This document shows, in pieces, positions 51,077 to 63,390 of a DNA stretch of 64,000 nt. A program made the translations under genes and the position numbers. Numbering within the stretch: position 1 is the stretch's first letter; each line of letters begins with the position of its first letter. Source of the stretch: Paralichthys olivaceus. Lineage: Eukaryota > Chordata > Actinopteri > Pleuronectiformes > Paralichthyidae. The DNA is taken from positions 14,063,501-14,127,500 of the forward strand of contig NC_091107.1 of NCBI RefSeq assembly GCF_024713975.1, written 5' to 3'. The notes under the pieces are model-generated. The model ran no database searches, had not been told where the DNA came from, and was given only the letters and a program-made list of their open reading frames with translations.

Positions 51077-51130
51077 CTTGTCTGATGCAGTTTGAGCTTC
51101 CCTCAGTGCTCTGCAGTGTGATGCCGGGGG
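51077..51130 (-). other. Probable non-coding first exon of the minus-strand Thy-1-like gene
   Basis: A good 5' splice site (CAAG|GTGAG) ends an exon at 51077 on the minus strand, about 75 nt downstream of a TATA box. The coding exon at 50503 is preceded by a pyrimidine-rich acceptor ending at about 50518 (TTTGTTCAG|GAGAGC), so the ATG exon is internal and an upstream untranslated exon is expected. The 5' end at about 51130 is inferred from the TATA position, not seen. Confidence 0.6.
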
Positions 51131-51148
51131 TAGATACAGTAGAGGTCG

Positions 51149-51157
51149 GCTTATAGA
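51149..51157 (-). promoter_or_regulatory. TATA box of the minus-strand Thy-1-like gene
   Basis: Minus-strand TCTATAAGCC at this position is a good TATA element. It sits about 25-30 nt before the inferred start of the non-coding first exon. Immediately upstream (51166-51223) is a long purine-rich stretch on the plus strand (GAGAGAGGGAGGGGG type), which is CT-rich in the sense of the gene. Confidence 0.5.
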
Positions 51158-51704
51158 AGAAACATAGGAGAGAGAGGGAGGGGGACAGAGGGAGAGAAAG
51201 GGAGGGGGAGAGAGAAGGTGGGAGAAAATGCTGCTCCAGTGAGGGGACTTTGGGGACGTCTCTCTGTATTATGTGAGGATTTCTATTGATTTGTACCCAC
51301 TGTTTTACAGGAGGACACAGGCTCACATGTCAATACTCAAACGTCCGGCCCCATAATGAAAAGATGGAAGTATTGCACTGAGGGATGGATGAGCTGAGGC
51401 ACCTCCGCTGATGTTCTACGTCTCATTATTCAGTGAGGGAAAGAAGCTTCTCTCCCATGGCAACAACAAATTATAACATATACATTTTAATATAAACATA
51501 CAGATTAATTCAATACATCTATCACACACAACTTATATCTGCATACATTAAGAAAACACATAAACTAAAGAACACACAGAATGATACAAATTTGTGTTTG
51601 AGTATTCTGTTGTAGGCTTATACTAGATAACTATGCAAATATTACACAGTAACACCGTGGTACATTTAGACTACTGAGAGCTCTATGTGGAGGCCACAAC
51701 TGAT

Positions 51705-51890
51705 GCATGTGTGGCTCACGAGGTAGAGCGGGTAATATCAAAACCAATCTATTGGTGGTTTGAACCCTGGCACCTCCAGTTTGCATTTCAAAGTTTCCTT
51801 GTGAAAGATACTCAACTCGAAATTCCCCATTAGCTGCGCCGACAGTGTATTGTGTATATCTGTGCTTTATGAACATGTGAGACCCAGACT
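51705..51890 (+). mobile_element. tRNA-derived SINE
   Basis: A tRNA-like head carries an A-box-like TGGCTCACGAGGTAGAGCGG and a B-box-like GGTTTGAACCCT, followed by the tail TTTCCTTGTGAAAGATACTCAA. This tail is shared with the element at 7.39-7.61 kb and the window start. It does not fold as a functional tRNA. Confidence 0.6.
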
Positions 51891-52658
51891 GCAAAGTAAT
51901 TTGAGTTATTGATAAGACTAGAATGGACTAGAAAATCGATATTTAAATACAGACCATTAGCATTTTACCATTTAACAATGCAGAGTAGCCTTCACACTTT
52001 ACCAGGTAAATTTGAAAAGCATCATTTGTTCACTTCATGCACTAAGATGACATTTTACTCCGACCTTTACAAAAATCTCCAGAGGAGCTAAATCAAAAAA
52101 TGCTAGAGAGAACAGGGATGTGAGCTCAGGTCGGAGGCCAAATGTCAGCAAAGACGAAGACTTGAGCTGCTATTACTGTTAAGTATAATGAACTGGTTTT
52201 TTTAACAGATGTCTGTTTGAATATTACCCACATCTGGATCTTTTTTATATTTTAATCATGATGTAATTTATAACATATAATGATAAATGATTGGTTAATC
52301 GATTCATATGGGGAAGCTTTAGGTCATGTCTATAGTCCTATTGGAACCTGGCTATATAATTGTTGACCTTGATCTTTGACCTATCCGCTCTAAATAATTA
52401 ATCAACTGGAAATTCCCTCACAAGTTTTATTCCCAAATCAAAATCTGTCCTTGTATTTTTACTTACATCCTGGCATAATGCATTCACTCAAACCTAACCA
52501 TCACTACTAAACGCCTAAATTCCTAACAATAAACTTAGTTCTAACCTAACTCATTCTGTACCTCTCACCATTAAGGCAAAAAGTGTAGAGTGAACAAAAT
52601 GTCCTCACTCTGTAGGTTTTCTTACTCAACATAGTCCTCACAAAGATATCTGTACAAG

Positions 52659-52660
<2 letters not shown>

Positions 52661-52713
<53 letters not shown>
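52661..52713. repeat. (CA)n microsatellite
   Basis: A pure 53-nt CA run in the region between the Thy-1-like promoter and the relic copy. No nearby exon was found. Confidence 0.97.
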
Positions 52714-52715
<2 letters not shown>

Positions 52716-53528
52716 CTCCTTGTTAAATCCACTGAGCTCGTCTCACCATGTCCTCCTGTATCCTCCTCTTCCCTCAGCTCATCCATTTTGTCAAGGTCCT
52801 TCCTCGACAGTGGCTGAACAAGGACACTGCGTGAAGTGTTGCTGACTTTTCTGAAAGGCACAAACACAGCAAACAATGAAAGCAGAGGATAATTACCATC
52901 TTACATGATATTTTATTCTAAATATTAACAATATATATTGATTTTTTACTCATCCGTCTCTTTTCTTTGAAAGTCAGAGGCAGAGAGAGCAGGTGTAGTG
53001 ATCCCTGCCAGAGGTATTCATTAGAGATTCCTCTGCTGGATGCTGCTGCTGCTGATTCACTGCAGATGAGGCACAAAGCCATTACATATTCTTCTTTAAT
53101 AATACACAATACATTAGAACTGATATAAATAATACATTCAATCTGCAGTATTTATTAAGTCACTGGCTATTCAAGGTTTAAAGGTTGTTCTGGTTTGAAC
53201 AGTTTTACAGAATTCCTAAAGAAACTGTGTCTCACACAATCAAAGTTTGTGTGTAGGTCTTGTGTGTTTTTATTTTGACTCTCCTTTACTCTACCTCAGA
53301 GAAAGACCAGCATATGAATGAATGGTTGTCATTAGATACGGCACAGGCTAAATGCTTCCGTCACATTTTTTATTGTCATATTTAGACTCTATATCGGTCT
53401 ACCAACTAGGGTTATTTTGAACACACCCCTAATAATTGTCAAAACATTACAAATATACTGTATATTATATGAATTTCTAACATAGAAATAACAATTCATC
53501 ATCTTGCAATATAAGTTTCCATGTGTTA

Positions 53529-53533
53529 AAATA

Positions 53534-53571
<38 letters not shown>
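53529..53571. repeat. (AT)n microsatellite
   Basis: An AT-dinucleotide run with one ATGT interruption, just upstream of the Thy-1-like relic. Confidence 0.95.
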
Positions 53572-53574
<3 letters not shown>

Positions 53575-53689
53575 TGTTTATATTCCATGTCAAAGCTTGA
53601 TCTACGCAGTATGGCTGAGATCTTTGTGTCCCAGTGACCCAAAACACAACACAAAGTGGGTTGTCTCACCTGCAGTTTGTGTTGTGCTG

Positions 53690-53950
53690 CAGTCAGAACA
53701 GCACATCCAGGCCTGCTGTCTGTGCACTGTAGTGGGACACAGTGACAGGACAGTTTCCATTTTGTGTCTGAATACAGACAGAAAGCTTCTTGTGTGTTCC
53801 TAATATGAATCCCTGAAGGTGTTCTGCGGGCTGCATATTCAACTTTCTCATGTTGTGCTCTGCCAGGCAAAGAAGCTGTGTAAAGGTTATTGATCTGATC
53901 AAACAGATACCAATCTCCATGGTGCTACACCTGTGTGGCACAGCCAGATT
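53690..53950 (+). pseudogene. Relic of a third Thy-1-like gene 5' end
   Basis: Sequence at about 53690-53940 aligns with about 56280-56540, the 5' flank and first exon of the plus-strand Thy-1-like gene. Shared stretches include AACTTTCTCATGT, CTCTGCCAGG, TGATCTGATC and the start region CATGGTGCTACACCTG against CATGGGGCTGCACCTG. After about five matching codons the relic diverges and hits a stop (MVLHLCGTARFTVSH then TGA), and no exons 2 or 3 follow. It is best read as the remnant of a tandem duplication that kept promoter and first exon only. Confidence 0.6.
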
Positions 53951-54187
53951 TACAGTCTCTCATTGAGAGTTGCTCCTACTAATCCTCTTTGATGACAATA
54001 TAACATTTTCACTGTACATAAATTCAGGTAAAGTAAATAAAATGCAGCAGTGGCCTATATGTATTTTCCAAAGGGAACTGGATGTGTATTAGGTTATAGG
54101 ACTATGTAGGCAGAGAGTAGATTGTTGACCTACTTGTTCATCTTTTATTCCATCTCTACCTAACACATTAGGTCCACAGTGAATTTC

Positions 54188-54211
54188 TATATATATATAT
54201 ATATATATATT
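54188..54211. repeat. (AT)n microsatellite followed by a T run
   Basis: A TATA run followed by eight T residues. Short and not linked to a gene. Confidence 0.9.
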
Positions 54212-54869
54212 TTTTTTATCATTTTGTGATGCCAAGTTGATCAGTTTAAGAGATGTGTATGTTTTCCACATTCTACTTATACATAAAACAACTTTTTGTT
54301 TGTAACCAAAACTATAGTGGATGCTACAGAGAGTATTTGGACATTGTTTTTCGTTCACTTTTTGTTAGGTCTGTGTTGGTCTATTGAATTCATTCACCAT
54401 TGAAACTAATTCCCTGGATGCTAATAAAAGTGAAATAAAACTAAATCAGTTCCTGAGTGATTTGGATTGCAGATGGTTAAATCAAATTACACACTGCAGG
54501 GGGTGTGAGAGTGTGTCACACCTTTCTTTTACACTAGATGCCACCAAAACCTTTGATTGCTTTGTCACTTTTTGCGTTGGTGCCTTCAGTTTTTTCCCCT
54601 GCAGAGGGAAGTGTTCCTTTGCACCAAGAAAACGTTTGTCCTATAGTACACCTATAGATGAATTGAAAAATCGATTGGTTATTTAAAAAAATAAATACAC
54701 GAACATCTCAATACAGTAAAAAGACCAAAGTTCTTGTTTTCTATAGAGATATCCCAATGGAAGCACTTACAGTAGGGAAGCCTTGTCACTATAAGCTTGA
54801 GTCACACACAAGAGAGTAATGAAATCTGAGCCCAGAGTTTTAACTTTGTTTTCTGATAAATGGAAGAAA

Positions 54870-55740
54870 ATCTACTTAAATTTTTCCTCCAAACTTGTGC
54901 CTCTGCAGTCTCCGGCCAACTGCCTTGCAGGCTTCAAACAATGCTTGGCATTGATCTTTGCTCTGCTGTCCCCTCTGAGAATCTTCTTGTAATCTTTCAG
55001 CAAATTCAGTGTGGCCAGAAGAGCGCTGTAAGAGAAACAGAAGCGTTTGATGGCTGTGGTGCAGATGCACTGCTTCGTTGGGCACAGGCCAAGAATGTTA
55101 ACCGCAACCTCCGAACAGGCGAACAATGTCCCTCTGAATAGCACGGGCAAACTGTTGGATAATTTAATTTTGTATACTGTTGGAAATCCAATTGTCTCTT
55201 CTCGTCACCCACTCTCGTTCTTTGGGGAGATCACAATTGCATTCCAGCATCAGCTCATAGAGAATTCCATCACGTGAGGTGTCACCCCTGAACAGGATCC
55301 CCTTGCTGCCCAGGAATCTAAAGGACAGAAAAAGTAGGGGTTCCAAAACACAACGTGCGGTTTCCTGCTGTTTGGAAAAAGCATCGAACAAGACAGAATT
55401 TATCAGCACATTCCTCAAAGCAGCGTCTTTGAATTGAATCGGTGTGCAACTTAGATCTTTCGTGTTCCTTGAATTTTTCACTGGCTTTACACCACTTTCC
55501 AAAGCATTCTGTCACGAATGGATTGCCTGCCCTAAAACTGTTTGCACTGATAAGCTTTTTCCCCCAATCACTTTCAGGCAAGCAAAACAGACAACTCGAG
55601 TGGTGTCAGCAACGTAATGCAGCCACTTCCACTTAATAAACCAAGCTGGTTTGAATGATCGATTAAAGGTTTCCATCCCAAACCATCCACTGGTCTTCTG
55701 TTGTGCTCTTTTTAGAGGCTGGTGATTTACCAAAGAAATC
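54870..55740 (-). mobile_element. Degenerate hAT-type transposase with TTF/ZMYM1-like zinc finger
   Basis: Minus-strand frames at 55733-55512, 55581-55318 and 55502-55164 join into a broken protein. It has a TTF-type zinc-finger signature: PAWFIKWKWLHY, then VVCFACLKV, then a segment with KW..ASEKFKEHERSKLH, then GILFRGD and LYELMLECNCDLPKE. This order is typical of ZMYM1-like hAT transposases of fish. Frameshifts separate the pieces and the C-terminal catalytic part is missing, so it is dead. A G/C palindrome at 55951-55982 (GGGGGTGCTGCAGCACCCCC) may be its terminal region, but that is a guess. It lies between the Thy-1-like relic and the intact plus-strand copy. Confidence 0.65.
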
Positions 55741-56505
55741 TACCTGATGATGCAGCTACTATACGTGACTTCCCGTATACCATGATGCATTGCATTATTT
55801 ATATGTAATAATTATTCAGTATTTAATCATTTCTAAAAACTTCCCCAGGTAATAATTTCTTTGTAAGTTAATGAGAACAGAAAAATATTTTATTAAATAT
55901 TACATATTACATCTGTTTTTATACATCTTATGGGATATCTGCCTTTTCCAACAGGGGGTGCTGCAGCACCCCCAGCACCCCTACTTCCCACGGCACTGGG
56001 CGCTGCAACTCCATCTCCACACCGGGACCAAACACCAGGTGAGACCGAGCACTCTGCATCCACAAAGGCTGAAAACCAGACGCAGACATGTCAGTGTAGA
56101 ACATGTCATGTTATCAGATCTGTCCTGCATGTGTCCGCTGGTTGTCCGCCTGGCTGTCCGGCCCTGTCCCCTGCAGTGAGGACAGACTGTGCGCATACTC
56201 ACAGAGAGGGAGAGGGGAGCTCGGTACTTTGCTGCAGTGCACAGTCTCTCTGCATGGGCGTAGTCGTGTCTGCATTCAGGCTGCAGGGAGAGCAGCTCAT
56301 CCAGGCTCCACACATGCGATGCATGAACGCAGCAGCAGCTTGTTGACACTGTCTGCAGGTTATCGTTAGCATCCTGTGTTCCTCATGCTGTGATCACTGT
56401 GCTCTGGGCCTGCGTCTGCAACTTTCTCATGTCGTCCCATGTTGAACTCTGCCAGGTGATCTGACGTGGCGTGCCAAGGTTACTGATCTGATCGGGCCGA
56501 TCACC

Positions 56506-56954
56506 ATGGGGCTGCACCTGATCACCACCGCCTGTCTCCTCTTTGCCAGGATCACGATAACGCATCAGTCTCACAGTACGTGTCATTCCATGTAATCTTT
56601 TATATACAGTATATGATCAGGCATGGCATACGTCACATGTTACATGCCGGGAAGATACACATGGGAGGTTGTTGTGGCCAGAAACCAAACTCTGGGATAC
56701 TGCTTAACATAATTAAATGCCCACATTAAGTTATATTAATACATCTTATGGAAATCTAGAGTAACTGTAGTTGGCCCATGTGCACTGTAAAACAGTTAGA
56801 TACATTTACTGAACAAATTTTACATGTATTTTTTCTTGTACATTAAAATATACTTATTGGGAATTAAATACTTTTATTGAATCAGAATTATGGATTTTAT
56901 ATTACAGGATTATTCAATTCCTTAATTTTATTTGTTGAATTGCATTTAGTTCTA

Positions 56955-56985
<31 letters not shown>

Positions 56986-58917
56986 TGCTGAATGTAAGTA
57001 TTTATATCTGTTTAACAAAATTCTATAGAAGTGTTTCTGAAGAGTTTGGTAACTTTTGCTGCCAGACATTTTACAGTGCAGTCCTCCATATCAGGCTAAC
57101 AGATACAAATTAAATGCTACTACACGAAATGTACCATTAGCCAGTTTCACCACATATATTAGTTAAGATTTATGTATAAAGTTTTACTGGTTTTATTACG
57201 ATAGGGTAAAGTTATTACAATCCAACTTAAAATTAGACATTGAGATGAATATAAATGAGATGAGGTCACGTGAGTAGCAAAGGTAGGTTACATCATCCCA
57301 AAAGCTCTGTATCACAGACAACACTCCGACTTTTTCCATGCTCATATTTTCAAAGCTAATATGTAATCAGGTAATTATTGATCATGGAAAAAAACCTAAA
57401 ATTAAAATAAATATCAGCACAGACTCAAAATATTACAAAACTGTATACAAAAGTCAAAATATCTTAATCTAAACTTTTTAGAACATTTTAAAGCTGAAAT
57501 TATGAAATCTTCCAAATGTATTATTAATTTTATAGTAAAAGAGACTTTTATTTCAATATTTTCATTTCATATACTTTTCAAAAGGTTTTTTACAGCTAGG
57601 CCACCTCTTTTCCATGTTGATTCTAAGTGTTCCTCAGAGAAATACACACAACCCTGTGGAGATCAAACACAATGACAGACATTTCTGTGGTTGTTCAAGC
57701 CAACAAGAGCTAAGGTTAACACAGACTCTTCACTTGCCACAGAAACTGGCCTTTAGCTAATTAGCGGCTATAGGTAACATGACAGCAGAGCTTTAATACC
57801 AGTCTTAATAATTTCACTAAGAATTTGTTCATAAATTTCAATCCATGTCCATACATATATGTATACATTTATTTCATAATGACTGGATTTAAAACAATAG
57901 TATAAATGTTTGCAAGTTTAGAGCTGAACGTATTTTTGTTAATTCATTCAGCTTTTTCAAAACTCATACAGACCTGCATAATAGATTCAAGACCGTCATA
58001 ATCATAGTGTGTACTCTGCATCAGTGACTCACTTCCTGCTCACATCTCTTTCAGTGAACTCAGTGTATATGTATCTCTTCACTCCACGTGGGCCCCAGAT
58101 GTTTCCATGTCTAACTTACCTGGAGAAAAACGTCAGGGTGGACTGCGAGTTCCCACCCACTTACCAGGTCCCTGGCCCCTACTGTGAATACCGGCAGGAC
58201 AGTCGGCTGGTGGGCAGCACCTACCCCAACGCCGTCACCTACGTGTCCCACGATGACCGCCGGAGGAGCAACGTCAGCCTGGTCACTCCTTCTCTGTGCC
58301 GCCTCACCTGGGCCCCGATGGATGACGAGAAACCTTTCACCTACACCTGCAGAGTTTACCAGGGCAGCAGCTGGAAAGAGAACAGCATGGCTGTGCATCA
58401 CCGTGAGTAGAAATCTCATTAGGACTTTTCCCTTTTGTTTCAGTGGTGGATCTACACCTTTTCTAAATCAGGGGCCATAATAAGGGGCTGCAATTTACAG
58501 CAAAGGGTCAATTATTTCTCCTACACATTTCCTGATTCAGTAAGGTGCTCAATTAAGTCATTACTTGTTTACTGTTAGCTCTATAGCTTTGATTCAAAAC
58601 CACACATCATTGAATATAATTTGAACATTGTTGTCTGTTCAAGCAAATTGTGCTCTTCAAAAAACACTGAATAAATAAACACTCTCTATTGTCAATAAGT
58701 GAAGGTACTTTAATCGTCAGTCCCCCTGGCCCCACCCCTGGATCCGGGAGAGCGTTCCATCTCAACAATGACACAAACGACATCTAAACCCACGTTCTGC
58801 TCTTTCGCAGGGATCCTGCCGATCTGCTCTGCCATCAGTGTTATGTTCCAATCTGCGCCGTGGCTTTTGTCCCTGGTGATGTCACTTCCTGTCGCTGTGG
58901 GTCTTCTGAGTCCATGA
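56506..58917 (+). CDS. Thy-1-like GPI-anchored Ig-domain protein, second copy, 3 exons, 174 aa
   Basis: Exons are 56506-56575, 58055-58402 and 58811-58917 (70+348+107 = 525 nt, phase 1 at both introns, as in the minus-strand copy). The start is ATG in a good context (GATCACCATGG). A weakly hydrophobic leader (MGLHLITTACLLFA) follows. Cysteines lie at 42, 54, 67, 105 and 122, nearly the same spacing as the minus-strand paralogue (24, 35, 48, 84, 100), with matching DC, YC-x-Y, CRL and TC contexts. Asn96-Val-Ser is a glycosylation site. The last exon encodes a hydrophobic end (about residues 141-174) with no basic tail, as in a GPI signal. The gene is divergently oriented to the other copy, about 5.4 kb from its promoter. 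Exon 2 and exon 3 are certain in reading frame. Exon 1 is the least certain part, because the leader is short and polar after residue 14, but it fits in phase and is duplicated upstream. Confidence 0.82.
56958..56986. repeat. (AT)n microsatellite in intron 1 of the plus-strand Thy-1-like gene
   Basis: A 29-nt alternating AT run in the 1.5-kb intron between exons 1 and 2. Confidence 0.95.
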
Positions 58918-61329
58918 ACACCCTCTCACAGGGTAACAACTCAGTGGACATTTTTACATGTTTGACTCACAATGGGCTGAAACGATGTGGAAGGATTTTA
59001 GTTTTCTGTTATTTTAATTTTAGGCAAAAGAATAGAAGCCATGAATGCACTACGAAATACATACGACTGAATTAAATCAAACCTTGACTTCTGTTTAGAA
59101 ATGTATCTTTGTGGTGAGAAAGATTTTATGTAACAGACATCATTATCACCACAGTACCTTGAACAACATTGTTTCACAATGCTATAAAAAGAAGAGAGGA
59201 ATCATGGAGAAATACATAAAAGCAAAGTAAACAAATGCAGCAGTGAACACTGTTCATTTTCTGTTTTAACAGCTATTTAAAAAAATCAGATTACGGTCTT
59301 TTGAAGTGCTGTCTCGATCAGGTCTTCCTTATAAATAAGATACATTGGGACCTATATCTGTAATAATCATTACGCTTTTAGATTTAAAAAAAGAAAATGA
59401 TGCTTCTTATAGATTTATATTGCACCTTGTTGCAGTCCTCAACACAAATATGTTTAATTAAATTATATATAAAGACTTATAATATATAAAGAAATTCCCT
59501 TAACACATATATGGTGCTGCTGTAACATTCAACTGTATGTGACAAAGTGGAGAGCCCTTTGACTGGATGTATTGTTACCATCAAATCTTTCACTTAAGAG
59601 TGAAAACATTGCAGCTTTTTGTGTCATTATATAATTTGCATTGTTTTATGCTATGTGTTAACACTTTGCTCACCTATATTTACAATACAGTAATGAACAT
59701 AGACAGGTAATGAGATGGATGTCATGGCTTCTGAATAATAAGTGCTCAAACACTGCCTTTCCTGCTAGCAATGCTAACAACTTCAGTACCTTTAAAGAGA
59801 ATTTAGAAGGTATCTGGTTATAAAACAGCAGCTCAAACAAAACCAGTTTCCCCTTTGGACAGCAATAATCAATCAGCATTGTAAGTAGACAGCGACGTCG
59901 ACACACAGTGTTTCACTCAGTGCTTTGATGCTGTAGTGGTAATTTCAAGAGCAAAGTCAGCGCTGCACGTTCTGAGATTTAATTCCACACATGCAGATGG
60001 ATGCACAACACATCACATACATTATGCGAAAATAAAGCAAAGTGAAGAAGAAACATCAGTGATTTGTACCCGTTAGTCGGATCACACATTATCTAACAGT
60101 GTTGCATTGTCAATGCTACAAAACCAACAGTACAAAAAAATGTTTTTAAGATGAAACGATAAAATGAACAACATAAAAATTTGAAATAAAACATTTCTAT
60201 TCTGCCCCATAGAAGAACAAGAAATGCAGACGAGGAAGAGGTTTTAGCTCTGCAGCCTCACAATCGTAGAGAAACCACAGCTCACTCAGTATCACCTCAA
60301 GTAATTACTGATGGATAGTCAATACATTGATAGTAAGAAGAAGAGATGGTGGAGGTTTCATGTATCACACAGTAGATATTCAATCCTGTTATAATCCTGG
60401 TGTGTTAAAATTAGTCCAAACTCTCTCCATGTACAAGTACTTATGTGTTAATGTTCACAGTATCACAGTGTGTAGTATAACAAAAATATTGGAGCCTTGT
60501 CTTTTTTAAAGTCGCTTCCATTTGAACTTTTATATTTACTTCAATAGTTAATTTAACCTTCATGCTATTTTTATGTCACATTTAGAACTAGAATTGTGTC
60601 CTCATTGTTTTTCTGCTTTATGTTGCCATCATTCTCTGAAGTGACACTGCTCAGTATATTTTGCATATAGTGGCACTACGAATCAAAGTGTTCTTATATT
60701 TTTCAAATAGACAAGTCAGCGGATTTTGTTGATTTTACTCCATTACCAAATGAGTATTAAATGCTGTAGCAAAACTATAGTAACAAATAAAGGTTATGCA
60801 CAGTAAAAAAAATCCTGTGTTTTCTCTTGTTTCTGTAAAATATATGTAAAAGTACATTTAAGGTGATACAGAGATAGTGGAGAAAGTTTTTCTCAGTAAG
60901 GGAGGTTTAGTTTACACACAAGATAATTATTCTCAGTTGAGACACTTTAATACTGTGTTTGGGTCAATGTTCATCCTCAGCATGCATTCAGAGTTTATTT
61001 TCTGTCTGTGGGGTAACTATTAGCCATTTTCAGACATGACCTGCGAGTAAAATCCTTACCCCAAATCTCTGGACTCTACCCGCAGTTTGCCTTTCATACA
61101 TGCACAACATTACAGGGCGTTCTATGCACAGATGCATTCACAACAGCATCTACATGCTAGGAGGCCAGGTGAAGAAAGTCTGTAGAAACTGGGAGGCTCT
61201 CACTCGGACATTTGTGTTCACACAGGCACCTCCTCCAGAGAAACTACAGAGGATCTTTGGGGTTCAGTACATGTCTGAAAGCAGCTTTTGACTTTCTGGA
61301 CCACACATCTCCACTTCCTGCCACTATCC

Positions 61330-61635
61330 AGAAATGAAGCCAAAATATCGAAGATACGAATGCCACACTGAAGCCAGGGTGTCAAGGTCCCAACGATACA
61401 CATGCACGAACAATCGAGAGTCACTCTCAGCTGTCAACCTTTAGGTTTCACCCTGTTATATAGCATTTAATAACTAATCAAAACCATTTATCAGAAATAC
61501 GAACCTGTGATAAGAACTACCAAAAATAACATAATTTGGTCATCTTCCATTCACTAACATGGAGGAGGCAGGGTTTTGGCCTGTACTGCAACCAGCCACC
61601 AGATGGTAGCCTTGGCAAATGATGAATGTCAAAAC
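61330..61635 (+). mobile_element. Interspersed repeat family B, copy 3
   Basis: It contains CTCAGCTGTCAACCTTTAGGTTTCACCC, ACTAACATGGAGGAGGCAGGG and CAACCAGCCACCAGATGGTAGCC, matching copies 1 and 2. Confidence 0.6.
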
Positions 61636-63234
61636 ATATGGACATGTCCAAGACAAAAACACACACGTGAATAGTTCAAACTAAATCTCAATGACATTAT
61701 ATGCAAGTAAAACATATAGAAATATGTTCATGTTCAGCAGTGTCGAAAACGGTGGAAAAATGTCTTTAATGTCAAACCTGACCAGTGTTTCCACCTCCAG
61801 TGCATGATGGGATATAATTCAGTCCCACTTACTACAAAAGCAAGAGTCTAATTCGTTTTTAGAATGATAAGTTTTGAAAAGCTCTCAAACCTCAAGCTTT
61901 TTACCAAACACATCTCCATGTTTAACTGAATGTCATCCTTCGTCCTGCAGGGGGAGCTCTTGTTTTGCACCATAATTTAATTCAAGTTATACAACTGTGC
62001 ATCAGGATCCACATGTCATTTTGAAAAACAGATGATACAATATAAATAATAATACAATGTAAATAATGATAAGTACTATTTAGGTCCAGGACGCTCGTAT
62101 TTTGCATCCTGTCATGAATTAGTGGAACATTTAAACTTAACACAATGTTCAGAGCTGGACAGTGATGGGAAGTAACACAGTTCATAAAGGTTCCTTTATT
62201 TACTTTACTATTTACATTTTATACATCCTAATAAATCTGCCACCGTGTAACCAGAGGAACAATTTATACTTTCTATGTCACTATCTTCACAACATATAGT
62301 TACATTGCACATAGGTCACGGTGCATCGTTACTGATCAATCTATGCAGTGCTTATATGCATGTATGTGTAATTTCATGTGTTACAATGGAGCATTGTTAC
62401 ACTGTTTGTAGTGCTACTTTTTATTTCAGGAAAAGTTCAATACTTCTTCCACCACTGCACAAAAATCAAACTATGAGCTGTGAGAAAAGTCTGTTACAGA
62501 AATGCAGTATAATGATGATAAACTCATCTCAGTCCCTGAAGATGTTTTCAGCAGAAATCCAGATCAAGCAAGAAAAACTGTGTTGGAGCCTCCAAGCAGC
62601 ACATGATACTGAGCAGCACTTACTTGATGTTTGCCAAAATGACACAGTCACACTCGCTGGCTTTCATTTGCACGCACACACACATTCATAAAAAAAAAGG
62701 AAGAATTTTGTTATTTTCAAGAACTACATTCATTATGATCAAATGTCAACAGTTGGTTCATTACATTCATTTTTTAAGTTTAAAGCTGAGCAGTGAATTC
62801 ATGCATGAAAAGGGACCCTTGATGAGCAGCTACACCAATACAGTAACTGATGGTGTGACTTCCCTGCAGTGGTTGTTCACGCTGTAAAAAAGAAAGCTGT
62901 GTGTATTTCACCAGACGGTGTTCTAGTGTCTCAGTGTTGTAGCGGTGTCACATTTTAGAGATTTTCTGACATTAATTGTTCACACAGAAGCTGAAAAAGG
63001 ACAATGGTTGAGGAAACGGGGCCTGTCCGAGAGAAGACGTCCCTCATGTGACGCTCAAATACTGTGCTGCAGAACTGAAACACTCATATGTTGAAGATGT
63101 GAAGAAGAGACAAAAACTGACATTGAAGTCACTTCCTGTTGTAGTAAGCACTGCAGTTCAGAGAAACATGTGACTTTTCTGTCCAACAGTCTCCTCATGA
63201 AACATTTAAATTGTAGATCCAGATTTTATTTTGG

Positions 63235-63390
63235 ATCTGCAATAATTTTTTTTTTCCCCTATCAAGATCCGTGAAGTATAAATCTCTGATAATTCCTCTG
63301 ACCTTTATACCACTTCCCTCCACCAAGTTATGATAATCCGTCCTGTAGTTTTTGTGAAATACAACTAATAAACAACAACTAACAAACTTT
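63235..63390. mobile_element. Inverted fragment of the CCTCCGCCAAGGAGG repeat family
   Basis: Read on the minus strand, it contains CACAAAAACTACAGGACGGAT, AACTTGGTGGAGGGAAGTGG, GGTCAGAGGAA and GATCTTGATA, in the same order as the copy in ubash3b intron 9. Confidence 0.55.

Noticed and set aside
51705..51780. tRNA-like sequence with A- and B-box-like motifs
   Set aside because: The arms do not pair into a cloverleaf and the tail matches other copies, so it is a SINE.
62275..62691. 138-codon plus-strand frame
   Set aside because: No domain, signal, splice context or codon bias; consistent with a chance frame.
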